A stretch of 64,000 nucleotides of DNA from contig CM029122.1 in assembly GCA_016859345.1 (NCBI GenBank), forward strand, positions 24,560,575 through 24,624,574. The letters run 5' to 3'. This DNA comes from Istiophorus platypterus. Lineage: Eukaryota; Chordata; Actinopteri; Istiophoriformes; Istiophoridae. The stretch's first letter is position 1, and every line of letters starts with the position of its first letter. A program made the position numbers and the translations under genes. The notes beneath the pieces were generated by a model that was given only the letters and a program-made list of their open reading frames with translations, was not told the DNA's origin and searched no databases. This document shows, piece by piece, positions 27,845-41,890 of the stretch.

Positions 27845-28880
27845 ATTTGGCTATACGAGGTGGCAGTGATAAGAGCGACTCCGGGCTTCTTTCGCCCTCC
27901 GCATTCCTTTACACTGAGACTCCCACTGGGAAATGGATCATCAATAGTCATGTTCAAGTGGTGGTCGGGTTTCCCAGGTTCATGAACAAAAAGCGTTTTG
28001 CCTCCTTCTCACGAGTATTCTCCAAATTCCTTCCCAATCCAGTTCCACTAGTTTGCAATGCAATATTTTATTATAAATGTAGAACATTTGGCACTTGAAA
28101 ATGTATCAGTATTATCTACATTGCTCTCTACCAGTTTGTTGACCCCCTTTATTTCCACATGGTGGCAGTGCAGACTGCTAAAAACACCACCCTGCACTCA
28201 GGCTATATTAGATATCTGCCTTCCAAACCTTGTGCCTATCCTCCCACTGGTCCATCTGGGTTTTATAATCTGATGTGATTCATAATATATTCATTGAACA
28301 AATTATTTCACAGATATCCAATTACAGCTCCCATATTCTCCCCGTCCTTTTGCAGTGGAGTCTCATTCTTATGTGCCTTGTGGTAACGTGGTTTTTCATT
28401 CAGCCCCCATTAAAGAGAATCTCAATTTTATATGAACTGAGTGGTTTATTAAAATAGAAAACTGAATATGTTGTTGATTTACTTTTATCTACCTTTCTCT
28501 TTTTTCTCTTACATGGGTGAAATTTTAAATGTGTTAATATGTTTGGTTGTTATCAACTACTTTAATTATTTTAACATTTTATCATTTCAGATAGATATGT
28601 GAACAGAATGAATCATCACCATGGACAGCTGACAGCTTGATAGTTGTACATTTCAGCTGTCGGCCATTTATGTGGCTTTCAGCACAACAGAGCCCTTGAC
28701 AAAACCTTTAAACCTCACAAAACCACATTTCACCTAGGTTTTTAAGAGGTGCTTGGATGGGAAACAGGACAGTGAGGGATATATAGCAGTAGAGGGGATC
28801 GATTAATGGTAGAAGGAGCAGAGAGGAGGGGATAAGAGGGAAAGACAGGTGTGGTGAACAGGGGGGAGGGTGGCCATGGG
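27845..28880. other. Intergenic, no gene supported
   Basis: A frame of 83 codons (27847-28098) overlaps this interval but carries no recognisable family feature. The rest is AT-rich. Confidence 0.45.
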
Positions 28881-28889
28881 TGCTCTCAT

Positions 28890-29015
28890 GACTCTATCAC
28901 CCCAGCCTTCGCTGTGAGCTAGGGGATCAATTGCCAGACCAATCAGTCATCCACCAAGCAGACATCCATAGCATGGGCCATGATGGCATTTACCTCCTCA
29001 GAGTGCTAATCAATT
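28890..29015. promoter_or_regulatory. Candidate conserved noncoding element
   Basis: Balanced, non-repetitive island in AT-rich surroundings, with GATCAATTGCCAGACCAATC (contains CCAAT) and GAGTGCTAATCAATTA homeodomain-like motifs. Conservation is inferred from texture only. Confidence 0.22.
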
Positions 29016-29439
29016 AAAAAAAAACAACAAAAAAACACATATCATACAAAACTAATTGATCCAAAACAACCTCACGATCCACACCATCAAAGCTAGTAAC
29101 TCGCCACCATCATGTTTTGCTCTTTTGCTCTTTTGCTCTTCATTCGCTCACTGTCCCTGGCTTCTGTCTCCCTCCAATCTTTTTTTATGCCTCTTTTTTT
29201 GCAATTCTTTCATTATGCTTGCCTGATATACAACAGACAAGGTTTGCAGGGTTTGGAGGCACGATGCAGCAGTCATTTATGGTCTTTTTTGTCAATAAAT
29301 TGTGTGGAAAAATCCAGCTGTAATGCTGACCAACCACCCACAAACACCCAGACTTACACACTGATGACGCTTAGTCTGACACTGAATTATCACAGAGGCT
29401 GACCTAAGTGACCTTTCTAGACCCATTAAACCCTTCATT

Positions 29440-29830
29440 TGTATGTTAACCACCAAGGCCTAACCCAGCCCCTCACCCCCCTGCTTTGCCTCCACTACCT
29501 CCTGCCAAGATGTGACAGGGCCACAATGGGGCGTGTGCTGCCAGAATACCAAAGCCCCCCTAATTCCTTGCTTTGTTTGTCCAGGAGGATGAAGTACAGA
29601 GGAGTTTAACAAGTCAAAAGGTCAAACCGTCAATACACCTCATACAAATACAGGCGGCTGTCATATACAATCGCTGCAAGGGCAAAATGACTACAAGAGA
29701 TTACCACAGGCTGTATTTGTTCCGTATACCCATCTGGCAGAGCTGAAAACTGTCAGGCCTAGCACCTGTGGCAAACGTCCTCCATCTATCAGTGGTCAGT
29801 ATCTGAAGAAGGGGAGAACTCCACCTGTGG
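29440..29830. promoter_or_regulatory. Candidate conserved noncoding element
   Basis: About 390 bases of complex sequence with higher GC, few homopolymers and no open frame, including CCTAATTCCTTGCTTTG and GGTCAAACCGTCAATACACC. It looks constrained but noncoding. Confidence 0.25.
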
Positions 29831-31110
29831 AAGCAAGTGCTCTATCATTTAATCATGCCCAAGCTCACTACCTCCAGTGTTTTCATTCTCATTACTCTCT
29901 CTGTCTCTGTTAAGTAAACAGAACAATCAGATGAATGGCTATTCTCACTCTTATAGAAAAAGCAAAAAGGCCCTCCTCCAAATGAGGTGATTCACCCTGC
30001 TGTATCCCACACATCAATAATGTTCGCACTTATCACCAGAATTGATCTAAGGCTGAAAAGCTAAATCGGCTGCACTGACTCTGAAACATTTAGTAAGAAC
30101 TGCAAAAAGTAAATCATGAGCAACTGTGATATGAGCTACACAGTGCTCTATTTAAGATCCTACCAGGCCATTGGCCTTTCCCTGATCTTCTCTGTCTTTC
30201 TTTAAGCATCTCCCCTGAATACAGCATAAATATTTTGGCAGGTGGTGTTTGGAGGATATTAAAGCACAAGCACTGAGTGCTAAGGGATATCGATTTTGCT
30301 TTAGCAGCCAAGAACCATGGCTCTACTGCCATCAATACATCAAGAAGAGGAGGCTGAATGAGGAGGAATGACCTTGGGCCAGGAAGCAATCTTGACAAAT
30401 AAAGCCTTAGGAAGGAAATGCAGGGAAACAAAACCTGAAGAAGTCAGGGTGCAGCGACTCAAGGGTGACAGACATTGAGCGGAGCATCAGAGATTAAGAA
30501 ATTTGGGGTATTTTGGAGTTTAAAGCAATATCTTTTCCTTCCAATTGCTATTGTTTTAGGAGGTATCAGATTTAGGGAAGACACTTGAATATCTGTTCAG
30601 GCTGCATTTTTACCTCTGCACAGATAAACGAAAATGTTACTATGCATCAATGCTGAGAGGGCTGCAGAGGACCCTGAACAGTGCAGCCAGACACACTCAA
30701 ACAACTGGTGAACAAACTAGCTGATCCGGTATCCTGTTTTAGGCAGGATAGACACAGAAAAGAAGAACTGCATTCATGGTGTACAGGTATTAAAAAAAGT
30801 GGCCACATAAGTCTCCCAATGAGTCGTGTGCATTTTATCTTATATGTTTCAGCTCTCCATGGAAACATAAAAAGTAGTTTTGAGTTTTCAAATCTATGTA
30901 TACATGTTGAAATATATATGATATTTGTCATACATCATCTGCCCTCATGTCCATACTGCAACACAATCCCTTTGTAGTGTGATTGCATTGCAAGGCAGTA
31001 TACAGACAGACAATAGCTCCGTGTAAAAGTGCAGCCCCTTCATTTATTTGAATGGGAACACTCCATTGATATATCAGGGGTACCAATATTGATAGAGGAA
31101 TGACAGAGAG

Positions 31111-31112
31111 GT

Positions 31113-31143
<31 letters not shown>
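31111..31143. repeat. (GT)n followed by a 17-G run
   Basis: Eight GT units at 31111-31126 pass straight into 17 consecutive G residues (31127-31143). Confidence 0.95.
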
Positions 31144-32079
31144 TTCTGAAGCATTATACCATCTGACAAGCAGTTCTGATTGAGTGAAATAGCACCTTGA
31201 ACCTACACAAGACTTCCAGGAGTTTTCTATTTCAGGCTGCTAAAGCCTTACTTTGAACTACTTTTCTAAAGTAACTGCTGTCTTTGCTACATCATCTTCA
31301 TTAACCACCATACCTAGAGTTTACCACATATTTAAATATCTGGTGCATTTTAGCTAATCTGATATTTCATAGCGTTAGTTGATGTTGCAGTCAATTACTG
31401 GTCAAGGGGATGAGAAGTCTAACTGATATTTACATGCTCTAACAATAAATAACACCTGAAACAACAAGCACAAATTTGATCTTTCTCCTACTGGGTCATA
31501 TGAAAATGCATCAGAGAACAATTAAAAACCACAGTGACAATTCCTTGAGAGAAAACACCGTAGCCTCGCTGGTGCATTAAAATAGATGGAAAACGGCATG
31601 CTGAGGATTATGGTGTTGTCTCTAAGCTGCTAGGCCTGAATAGACCAAACCATGAACTCGTTTATTCATCTGACGCATTCTGCCATGTGGAAATGAAGTC
31701 TGAAGGCAGTGGTCCTCCTACATGCCAAACCTCAGCTGGTTATCAGCACAACAATGTACTGTGCAACTCTACGAGGTAACCTTCAGATTTATTAGGTCAT
31801 GTCACAGGATTTAGAGTACTCCCCACTTCAACAAGTTCATTACTACTGCCATAACCTCACTTTTTCTGCTCTGTATCGCTTTTTCTCTGTACTCTTTATC
31901 TGTAACACACATACATACACACACACAACCTCACATTCCTCCACCCGCCTTTTTATGTCTCCGTCTTTCTTTCTTTCATTCCACCGAGGTGATTTATTTT
32001 GTTTCTCCCCTCTCCTCCTCCAGTTCTCAACCACCCTTGGGGTCAGTGTCAAGCTCCATCACTCTGTCTAGATTCTTAA

Positions 32080-32420
32080 TCCCCACACTGGAGACACCCG
32101 TGCCAATACAGGGGAATAGCAGATTAAAAAACATAGCCCAAGCCCAAAGAATCTCCTCTCTCTCTCCTTCTGTCTCTGCCTGCCTCCTTCCGTACTCACA
32201 ACAGATAAGTGGAAAAATATACTTGGGGAAACTAAGCTGGAGTTGAGAGGCGAGTCATCGACCCAGGGATGACAGAGAAGCTTCCAACACGATGGTTAAT
32301 GAAGGTGATGCAGCAAAGCAAGGCCTGCTGCAGAGGCTCTCTGAGTTATAACACTGGAGCCTTGGGAGGTGACACGACTGCAGGCAGGAAGGTTTCCACT
32401 TCACTGCAATTTTCTAAGGA
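32080..32420. promoter_or_regulatory. Candidate conserved noncoding element
   Basis: Mixed-composition island between AT-rich flanks, with a C/T-rich start. No coding frame or repeat recognised. Confidence 0.15.
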
Positions 32421-34309
32421 AAATACATGGCTCACTCCCTAGACAAAGTATAGTAGAAAAGTAGCAGAACATACAAATAATAAAAGCTGAGGCCCCATTT
32501 TCCCATAACAAAAAGTAATAGTTGTTTCACCTACATGAGGTCATTGTCAGCTTTGGCTCCAAAGTGAATAGATGGAGGATGGGGCATTCTGGTTAATAGA
32601 AAAAGAAAATCCAAGAGATCTTATTAATAAAGAATCTAAAAAAAGAACCACAAAGATAGAAAAAAGGACAGAAAATCTGGAGTCCCTGAAGGTCATTTTC
32701 TCAAAGAGTCCCACAACAGCGCGCCTAACAACTGATCCAAAACTAGTTTGACTATGAACTCATGCTGGTATTTGTATGGTTTAATAATCAAACCAGTGAC
32801 CTTAACCCATATTCTTTAACAAAGTGGTTGCAGTCCTTTCATTCAGATATGAGACTCCTGTCCCTGTTGTGTGGGAGATGGGCAAGAAGAGGTGAGAAGA
32901 GGGAATAGAAGGGGAGGGGTGGGACAGCTACAAGGGAGATAATGGCTATGTCAGTTTCACACTGCTCTGTGTATAAAAAGCTGAGCCAGGAGGAGCTGAT
33001 GGGGAAAGGGAATGCAAGTGCATATGTGGATGTTTGTGTGCATGAGAGCGTTTTTGTTTTTTTGCACATTTAAGTCCATTAAAGGTTGCACATGCTGTAA
33101 TGCACATTTACTCATCAGCTTCAGCTCAATGTATTGCCAATATAAGGCTTTTTGTATAAGTGTTTAGAGCTTGACATTAAGTGCCCCATTTTCTTTTTGT
33201 CACAAATATATAAAAGCAAAGGGTTTACAGTCATTGTGAATTTAACTAATTTCTGAGGGCAAGGTAACATTACTGAAACTTTTCTTTAAAATATAAGTTA
33301 AATCAAATCCAGTCTGTGAGAAAGTTCTACTCTGCAAATATCACTTAACCTTCAGTCTTTTTTAGCATTAGCCAGGTGAAAAAAAATAGAGTAGAATCCA
33401 ATGCAAAGGACAGATTCTATTATTTCAAGTCTATTTGAAATCAGTAGTCATATGTCCACATTAACTTTGGGAGCTACCTACTTGATCTGAATAACTCCAG
33501 AGTCCTGAGGTCTAATAAAGCTTCAGGTGAATTTTGGAATCCCTGTTTGCACTTAGTGATGACTGTTGATTATGTCCCCCCCTTTCCTTAATTTGAATCA
33601 TATTTGCTAGGGGATTTCTTTACAGTCTGTGAAAATGCTTTTAAAGCAGTTTTTTTTCCAGAGACTTTACATATTAGTTGTTGATTAACAATTCTTAATA
33701 ACTCTATTAACACACTATTAAACTCTTAGTAACTACAGGCTAACGTACCTGCACTTTACCTAATGGAAATCAATTAACCTATAATCTATTTAATTATTTA
33801 GCATAGTATGCCTTAAACACTGAACACACAAGACAACACTCAGCTACATTTTGCTACTAGACATACAACACTTCATTAGCACAACCTAACTTCCTGAGCA
33901 AATATATTTACAATACCTTTTAAATAAAGTTCTTAATGTGAAACAAAGGCAGCTAAGTGATGCACCTCACTTTTGAGCAGTATCACAGTTTTATGTGGTG
34001 AAGACAATGATTTGAGGTGTTGGAGCTGAAATTAGACATAATTGCTTCTGTTCATCTTTTGTTTGCATTTTATGTGCTGAATTTGGGCAAAACCCAAAGT
34101 ATTGGTATCATGCTTTAAAAAAAAACCTTTTGTGTCTGTGTCTCTTGCTCTTACAGGCACATTGTTCACGTCTTCGCAACCAACTGTGACTCTTTTAGAG
34201 GACAGCAGGGTGCAGGGTGGGGTGAAGAGGGGCGCAGTGTCCTCCAAATTACAATCACCCTTTCACCTCCTCTTTCTCTCTCATTCCCTCTCTTCTCTCT
34301 GATCTTAAA

Positions 34310-34600
34310 GAAAGTCTTTGGGCCTTGACAACGGGACATCCCTCACCCATGGCTTCACTGCAGCCAGTACATACGCTGTTGGCTCATTGTGACTTGCTGG
34401 ACTCTGACAGAACAGCCTGCACTCACAATGTGTTTATTGGACAGGGCTGCATCTGACGGTTCACACCCCAAGTCCCTCGGGCCCCTGAGCTCCGTCTGTG
34501 GCTGTGTGGTGCTGATGGCAGCTGGGGGCCCTGGCTGGAGGGTGAGGTCATCTATATGGGGACAAAGAGGGGGCAGCAAGACAATACCGAGGGAGCATAT
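34310..34600. promoter_or_regulatory. Candidate conserved noncoding element
   Basis: GC-richer block, open in several frames but without splice sites that would make an exon and without domain likeness. Confidence 0.2.
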
Positions 34601-35114
34601 AGGCTAAACAGAAAGGCCAAAAGACATTGTCTGTGTGCACACTGATGGAAACAGAGAAGGGAGAGACTGCGATGGTAAAGAAGATTAGGATGAGAGGTGT
34701 GTTAGGGAAAGGTGAGAAAATGTAAACAGAACAAGATTAAACCTCACTCAGATTCCAGTGGGAGCTGGGTAGTAAAGTATTTGCAATGCTCTTCTTTAAT
34801 TCATCATTCCAGGTGGCATTTTCCATCCATTGTCTAATTAAAAGGGATGGTTCTGTAATAAACATCAATATTCCATAAGAGGAGCATGAAAATAACATTT
34901 TCAAAATTAATACTATAAATTAATACTATATTGATACTATAAATACTGATATTATTAAATCATCATCTCACATTCTAAATTATGATTATAGCTTTATGAA
35001 AAGAAGAAGGATATCTATGAGGTGGAAAATGAATATCAAAAACTTGCTTTGAAGTCAGACTGAACACATCTAAACAGAAAAGGCCACACTATATGGACAA
35101 GACTCAGCTACTGT

Positions 35115-35206
35115 CTTAAAATACTGTTGTTGAGATATTTCACTCTTGACTAAAGGGTTGGACCAACTGGCCAAAGTGTCTAGAGCTATGGTGCTAGTGT
35201 TGCTTG
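35115..35206. repeat. Teleost-wide interspersed repeat fragment
   Basis: GTTGTTGAGATATTTCACTC, then GGTTGGACCAACTGG and TCTAGAGCTATGGTGCTAG, resembles one end of a very common fish repeat (the 'GCTAA' family). Classification is from memory of fish genomes. Confidence 0.5.
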
Positions 35207-36124
35207 GAAAGAAAAATAAGAGTACAATGGAGAAAAAACAGAAAAGATGAGATAGGAGAGGGGGAAACAGGTGTTTGACAAGTTCATAAACTAATAAAGC
35301 CACACAAGAAACAACCAACAGAGACTCTATCCTTTCAAGTCTTCTCACCATTACATTTTTTTCTGTATGGACATGTGTTTGTGTGTGCCACTCTCCTCTA
35401 AGCATGGAATTTGCTGCCTGAAAATCTTTCTCTTTGAAATGACAACATTCTTGTTAGAGAAGTGATTGATTGAGCAAGTCTGGAAGTCCTGAGCCCCCTG
35501 CTCAGTTCATTTGTTATACATTTATAGTTCATAATCCATCTGCTCTCACCTCTTCACATTCCATGTAATTTTTCATACTCCTTTTGTATCAAGGGGGTCA
35601 TTTTTCCATACAGCTATGATAGATTGTTCAGTGTCTGCTGTCTATAATTGGCCCAGATAGTGGGAAGACGCACATGTGTTTATCATTAGAGCCAGAGTCT
35701 TTGTGGCAATCTCTTCATCATCATTCACCATGGGTCCCTAAACATCAAGTTTTGCTCTAAACTGATTCCTTTAGCCATTCCTGAACCCTTAGATGGGTGC
35801 AGTATAATGCATTTAGCAAGCATTGAATATTAAGGAATATAAGGTCTGTTTATGCAACTTTTCCTTTAGCGGTATTACTAAGTGTAGTTTATCCTTCTTG
35901 CATGTGACCAGCAGGTGACAGTAAAGGACCATGCACAAACGAGCTGTGGCTGAGTCATTCAGAGTTTACCATCTGATTTTTGCAAGAGTTCCCTGCAGAT
36001 GCTGTATATGGGAGGTAGACCTAATGCTTGTAACTCAGGCTCATCCCTATTTTTATTATTTTTTTAGTTATTATTATTTATATCCATAGTTCTCAGAATT
36101 GATTTGCCTCATCACTTTTTAAAT

Positions 36125-36400
36125 TACACTTTGAATTTCAGAGCCCGAGGTAGGCTGAGGTTTACACGGCTTTCCATCATTTGGGTCAAGAGAAAAGTGG
36201 GATGAAATGAAGTCCACTTGAAAAAACCCTTCATCACACATAATTGATTTTAATGATAGCTTAGCATTACTTTTGAAATAAAAAACCCATATCAGCAGAT
36301 TATGAGCTGCACCCAGCCAATGCCAAACAGACCCGCCTGCTGTCAATTTTTTGAGAAGTCGCTGTAGCAAATGCAGCTTGGTTCTCACCTGAAAATTAGA
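36125..36400. promoter_or_regulatory. Candidate conserved noncoding element
   Basis: Non-repetitive block containing CATAATTGATTTTAATGATA (TAAT-core sites) and GACCCGCCTGCTGTCAATTT. It has the look of a developmental enhancer. Confidence 0.28.
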
Positions 36401-37479
36401 GAGAACTTAGAACGCGTATTTCTTTCATAGGTTCAAAGCAGCAAAAACTGGGGGACAGGGTTAAAAACATGGTTAATGTATCTCAAATGTGGCAACCACA
36501 GGGGTTTTCTAACTGGTTATAAGGTCATAACAATCTGATGTGATTTTTTTAAAATTACCATCAGTACAGCCTCTTCACCAAGGCCTAACCTTTGAATGAT
36601 AAAAGTGCAAGCTACTGATCAGGAAAAAAATATGTACTCCCAAAAATAACTACTATATTTCCTATGGTGCCTTGGATGTTACAGATAACTTACTGGTTCA
36701 AGGGTGGACGAACTAAAAATGCTGCAGTGAGTTTGTTACTTTAACCTACATTTTTACTATTAAAAAAAGCAAATGTTATTGTATTTACTACTATCATGCT
36801 ATAAAATTCGCCTCAAGGTACCAGACAGCCAGTCTAAGTCAAAAAAATTAGGACAAAAAAGAAAATTAATGGCCAAGAACTTAACTTAAAGATAACTGTT
36901 ATAATGAGACTTTGTATAGAAATCTTGACCTTGGAAATCACTTCTATGCTTACATTCGTTTATAACGGCTGAAAGTATATTTGTGCCTCTAACAAATTCA
37001 AAATGTCTGTAAAGGAAATGACCCCAGGCTTTGTTGATTACGGAGATCAGGGTTGTATAACTCCAAGCCACTAACATACATTTCAAGAATAAATTATAGT
37101 GTGTCCGTTTTCAATATTCTGCTTGTCGTGTCATATTATCTGTCGAGTAGAGTTGTATACAGGCAAGCCTCTTGCTAGTAGGCTGCAGCTGAGAGTTTTC
37201 CAAGCAGATACTGTGATGATGATCAGACAAAGGTGCTCCAAAAATAACAGTGTAATAGTGAGAGTTCTTTTCAGTGTCAGGCAAGAACCCATCTACAATC
37301 CCCTCAGTGGGTGTTGTAATCTGTATGGATGACTGACCACTGAATGTGTGTATATGTGTGTGAGAGAGAGAGAAAGAAAGCAACAGAGGAAGAGAATCCT
37401 CAGAGCAAAGTGAGGGAGGTATGTAATGACAAAGAAGGAGCTGGTGGAAAAGGTCTGATCTCTCTTGCCGTGCCACTGA

Positions 37480-37690
37480 GTGCACACTTTGGTACTGCTG
37501 AGGCCCTGGTGACTCATTCCCCTCCTTTGTCCTCGTCGCTCCAGAGAGCAGCAGTGCTCTGGGAGGTGATGAGGATCCTTTTGGTTGCGTACATGGCCAG
37601 CCATGTTGGAATAAATCTGCCCTGTAGCATTAAGCATTATCTCCTGAGCCCTGTGCTGGCATAATGAGCTCAGACGCGGACAAAGCTATG
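37480..37690. promoter_or_regulatory. Candidate conserved noncoding element
   Basis: Complex GC-balanced block ending GCTGGCATAATGAGCTCAGA. Overlapping frames on both strands show no domain. Confidence 0.22.
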
Positions 37691-38420
37691 CTGACAGGAG
37701 AGAGGAAACTGAAAGATAGAAGAAAGGGCGGAGACCTGGTAGGGAAAACTGGTGGAAGAACTACCCTAAAGTAAGAGATATTTCAAGAAAATGAAACAAT
37801 AGGCCCATTAACATGTTAACATGTACCCGCTGTCTCTCGCTGTAAAGAAAATGTCAATAATCACTGAGTTTCCTAGCAACACGGCGTTTGTGTGAGCACT
37901 ACACTGTTTGCAAAAACTCTCCTTTTGTTTTTTTTTAATATGTGATTGTGAACTAGAGCTGCTGTGGAGATTATATTGTTAATAAATCTCAGCATTGTTG
38001 TACTTGAATCACAGTACGCAGCTTAATATTGCTACATATGGTCTGTAGATACCTGCTGTAGTGTCCATGCTCTTTATTTATTGTTGGTATTTTTGTTTAT
38101 TCATCTGTGTTGCTTCTGCTTTTCCGGTTAATGTGGTTGTGTATTTGTAATTAATAATCAGCAGCATGCACTGGCTGCAAAGTGAATTTCTATAGAAATG
38201 GAATTTACTGTTGTTTTGAGTGGAAGAGCTCAGTGCCGTGCTCATTGGGGAATGGTGTATATACATTAATATATTTTAATGCACTTTGTTTCTTATCCCA
38301 AAAACAAATTTCTGTCATATGACATTGTTATTACCATATAACAGCTTTTCTCAATGAAGCCAACTGAGAGAGTTTTAAATTTTAGTTTATCTAATACTTG
38401 AGCTTATAACCATATATATA

Positions 38421-38560
38421 TAAAGACATTTCCATCAGTCTCAGCTGTACTATTCGTTATTCGCTTAGTGCTAATTAGCAAATGTTAGCAACTATTAGCA
38501 TGCTAACATGCTAAACTACAGTTGTGAACACATCGACATTACCTGCTGACCTTGGAAATG
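38421..38560. repeat. Teleost 'GCTAA' interspersed repeat fragment
   Basis: GCTAATTAGCAAATGTTAGC followed by TTAGCATGCTAACATGCTAA is a well-known fish repeat. This looks like a different part of the family fragment at 35.1 kb. Confidence 0.7.
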
Positions 38561-39689
38561 CTAGTTTGTCAAAAATGATCTTATCTCAAGGCCCACTTCT
38601 TAGCTTTTCTGAGATTTGAACCGCAGCTTGTACTCACCCTCAGCAACTGCAGTTTGTTTAGTTGTCATGGAGACAGCTCAGTTGTCATGCATACAGATGT
38701 CTAGAACTTCAGTCATGAGATAACAGGTCATATCATATATAGGAGGCTGTCATATCCTCGATAAAAAAGCCTTTTACACGGTATTTAAACATCTTCTTTG
38801 ATCTAATTCTGGCGACCTACTCAGTCATGGTCAATGACTATGACATCTTTTCAGTCGTGACCAGTATATCAAGACACCACAAAAATATTATAACCACTGC
38901 TCTCAACCAGTGTTTGCAGGTAACCATAGCGACAATGCATGTGCTTCATGCCACATTACCAGTTATTCTTATTGTGCCTTACAGCAATCTTCATTATTCT
39001 TTGAGTTTGATTTTTGTTTTTTTTTTTTTAATCAAACTATGAATACTATTCCATCTATCTTAAGGATTTGAGCATGGATATTTTCTTTAATGGCCAACAG
39101 TGGATGATAATCTTTGTGCTCAGCAGCTCTAACACGTTCATGTCTATAAATACCTGAATTCAAAGCTGAGTGTTGAAGAACACGACCAGACATTAATTTT
39201 ACCCCTTAGTAAACAATAATACAGTTTAAAAATATTAGTGCATCAGGGCAGAAACAGCTTAACTAAGGACAACCATAATGTTCCTTTTACATAAAGAACT
39301 CAGTAATGGGAGTAAAATGAGTTTTCCCTCCAGCTTCATTGGACAGAAAAATGCTGTTTTCTGAGTTCCAGTCGCTACTCTGTGGCAGACACAGTCCAGG
39401 TGTGCCGTCAAAGCTAGTTTATTTGTTCTGCACTCATAAATAGACCAGTTTCATCTTCATCCACAACAGGGTGACATTCCCTACGTTATTTCATTATGCC
39501 ACATTTTTACACTCTTAGTAATAGTTGATAGGTTTAGCAGATTGACAGGAAGGGGAGCCAAAAAGTGTAGAGGAAAAAGACAGATAAAGAAGGAGCCAAA
39601 GGTGGAGGCAGGAACTGACACAGACAGATGTGTACAGAGTGAGAGAGAGAGGCTAGAGTTGGAGAAATGAAAGAGTGACTGGTTAAATG

Positions 39690-40040
39690 AAAGGGACTGA
39701 GCCGTGGTCTGCTCTAAGCTCTGCGGTTGCGGGTGTCTCTCCAGGCTTAGCAGCCAGCGGATGAGAAAAGGCCACAGCCACAAAGTTCTGCTACTAGCTT
39801 TGGCTGACTCACTCTGCCTCTTGTGGCTCAATGCTACCCTCCTCCTGTATAAAAGGAGAGCGCTGGCTAACGTCAGTGTGGCCACACTCCTTATAGCCCA
39901 GAACAACCACTGGCTCTAGGGAGTGCTTACTCATCTCCATTTGGCACTGTTCATCTTGCAAGTAGTCTCCAACCCCTCTGCGTCTCACAATCCTAACAAG
40001 CTCCATTTGAAAGAGCGACACCCACGTTCTCATGGTTAAA
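39690..40040. promoter_or_regulatory. Candidate conserved noncoding element
   Basis: GC-richer block with a TATA-like CTGTATAAAAGGAGAG at about 39846. A 141-codon minus-strand frame overlaps (39481-39906), but its 5' half is low-complexity Ser/Leu and the frame has no domain. Confidence 0.2.
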
Positions 40041-41559
40041 AATCTTCCCCTGTAGACAATAAACTTTTATCCAAATCTGTATGTCATTTCATCACCATTG
40101 AAGGACATTGGTGTGGAAATTATGTTCAAGAGATCCAAAACCGAAATGGTAATTAAGGGTGAAGTTTTTTTCAAAGGACATGCAAAGACGTAAATGCAGT
40201 CTATTGCACTATGTAGCCCGCCACATATTCATTTGAATAGCGCTCTGGTGACCCACAACTCTAGAGGTCTTGTCGGGTCCACCAACACAAGACCCAAGCA
40301 GGGTAGGCTTTGTTTGTTTGGTTTGGATTGGCTCTTATCAATATTTTATACAATATGTGATTACAAAAAAAACTAGCAACAAATAAAACAAACAAGATAA
40401 TTTAGTTAAAAAAAAAGTGCAGAAAAACTTGCTGATGCCAGAACTCTAATTTACAGTCATTTGTAAAGTCATAGATAGATCTACTATGTCTCAAGTATTT
40501 GTTTTGTCCATAATGAAACCACTTCTTGAATCTCCTTTCATATAATTCTAAATTTACTATATAATAATTAATAATTCACCCCATGGTTTAAATTTTTCTA
40601 ATACTTTCTTTTCAGTTGTGAATACATGGAAATGATTTCTGTAACCATAATTCAGCTGGAAATTTCAAAGCAGAAATCATCAGAAATTAGAAAGCATTTT
40701 TGAATAAAGACATATCATTATTACAGATAATTTACTTTGGTATACATATTTTACATCAAAACAGTCTTTGCTGCCCTTTTTCAATATTGTAATTATTTTT
40801 TTTTTCCCCAGAATGTCTTTGGACAAAACCAGATAATGTGACTAAAAGGGGCATGGTTTTCATCAAATCCTGTCCAAAATTTTGATGACACTGAAAAATT
40901 AAATTTACCTTGTTGACAAAGGCATATTCCTCAGTCATTTAAAAAGATTGAAACAGGAAAATCCTGAAAATAATCATACCCATGCACCTCTGTTCCCTGG
41001 AGTGACGGCATTATGATTTTTTTTTTAAAAAAAAGCACTAAAAAAAGAAAATGTTAAGCCTAGTAAACCTGGATCCCATATTCTTCCCTACTTCCTAACC
41101 CAAGACTTACCCTGGAGGATTACCTTTAAGCAGAGGGCGGGACCCCTGTAAACAATGGACATTGGCAGTCAATAAACAGGTGGGCGTGGATACACAGAGT
41201 GCCATGAAGCGGAGTTTCCATTGCAGCCATGTGTGAGCCATGTGAATCAAAATCTTTTCTGTCATTCATCAACTTCCCAGCAGTCTTCTGTTGCCATGAC
41301 TCCTCTGCCACCAACAGTTGAACTTTCTCTGTTGTTCTTCACAATTACCATCTCATTCTGGCTCAAGACTATATGGCATGCTGTGATTTGTCATTACAAC
41401 TTCTGTTAATAGACCCTGTGCATCTATTATCCATAGAACAAGTTCAAGCAAAGGCCTGTCCAACCAGCTTGTACCATCACAGGTATAAAGTTGCTCCTAA
41501 GAAAAATTTCTGATGTGCTTAAAATAGTTTACACAGCAATTCATGTACTCTATGCCACA

Positions 41560-41890
41560 GCTCAAGGCTTTGTTGAGTCCCTGTCGGCTAAATGTTAGCA
41601 ATCGTGCTGTGAGGCACAGCCATTCATGAGTGAATGACAGCTTCTTGACTGCTTCATTAAGACCACAGATGGCAGGAGAAGTAGAGAGAGGAGATAGAAC
41701 AAATGTAATGCTGGGCAAAATGTGAGGGAGGCTGCAGGACCATTTCACAGCTTGCATGGCTGGCCCACGTCCAAGCGGCCTGTCTAGGCAGCCCATCGCC
41801 TCTATCTGAAATCTGGCTTTCACTGGGATCATGGAGCCCCTGCAGGTGAGATCAAATTCCACTTTGGCAACTCCTCTGCAGCTGATGGTT
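41560..41890. promoter_or_regulatory. Candidate conserved noncoding element overlapping a 158-codon frame
   Basis: Complex block, ending near GCCCCTGCAGGTGAG, which also fits a splice donor on the plus strand. The minus strand is open for 158 codons (41497-41973) without a recognisable domain. Either a constrained noncoding block or an unrecognised exon; I favour noncoding. Confidence 0.22.

Noticed and set aside
29112..29402. 96-codon frame with Kozak-like GCCACCATCATG and hydrophobic start
   Set aside because: The hydrophobic part comes from a T-rich tract; no following domain or splice structure.
37111..37664. Overlapping 106- to 124-codon frames on both strands
   Set aside because: Frames in both directions across a GA/TC-rich stretch; no recognised protein.
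39481..39906. 141-codon minus frame
   Set aside because: Low-complexity Ser/Leu segment, no domain; the block is better explained as noncoding.
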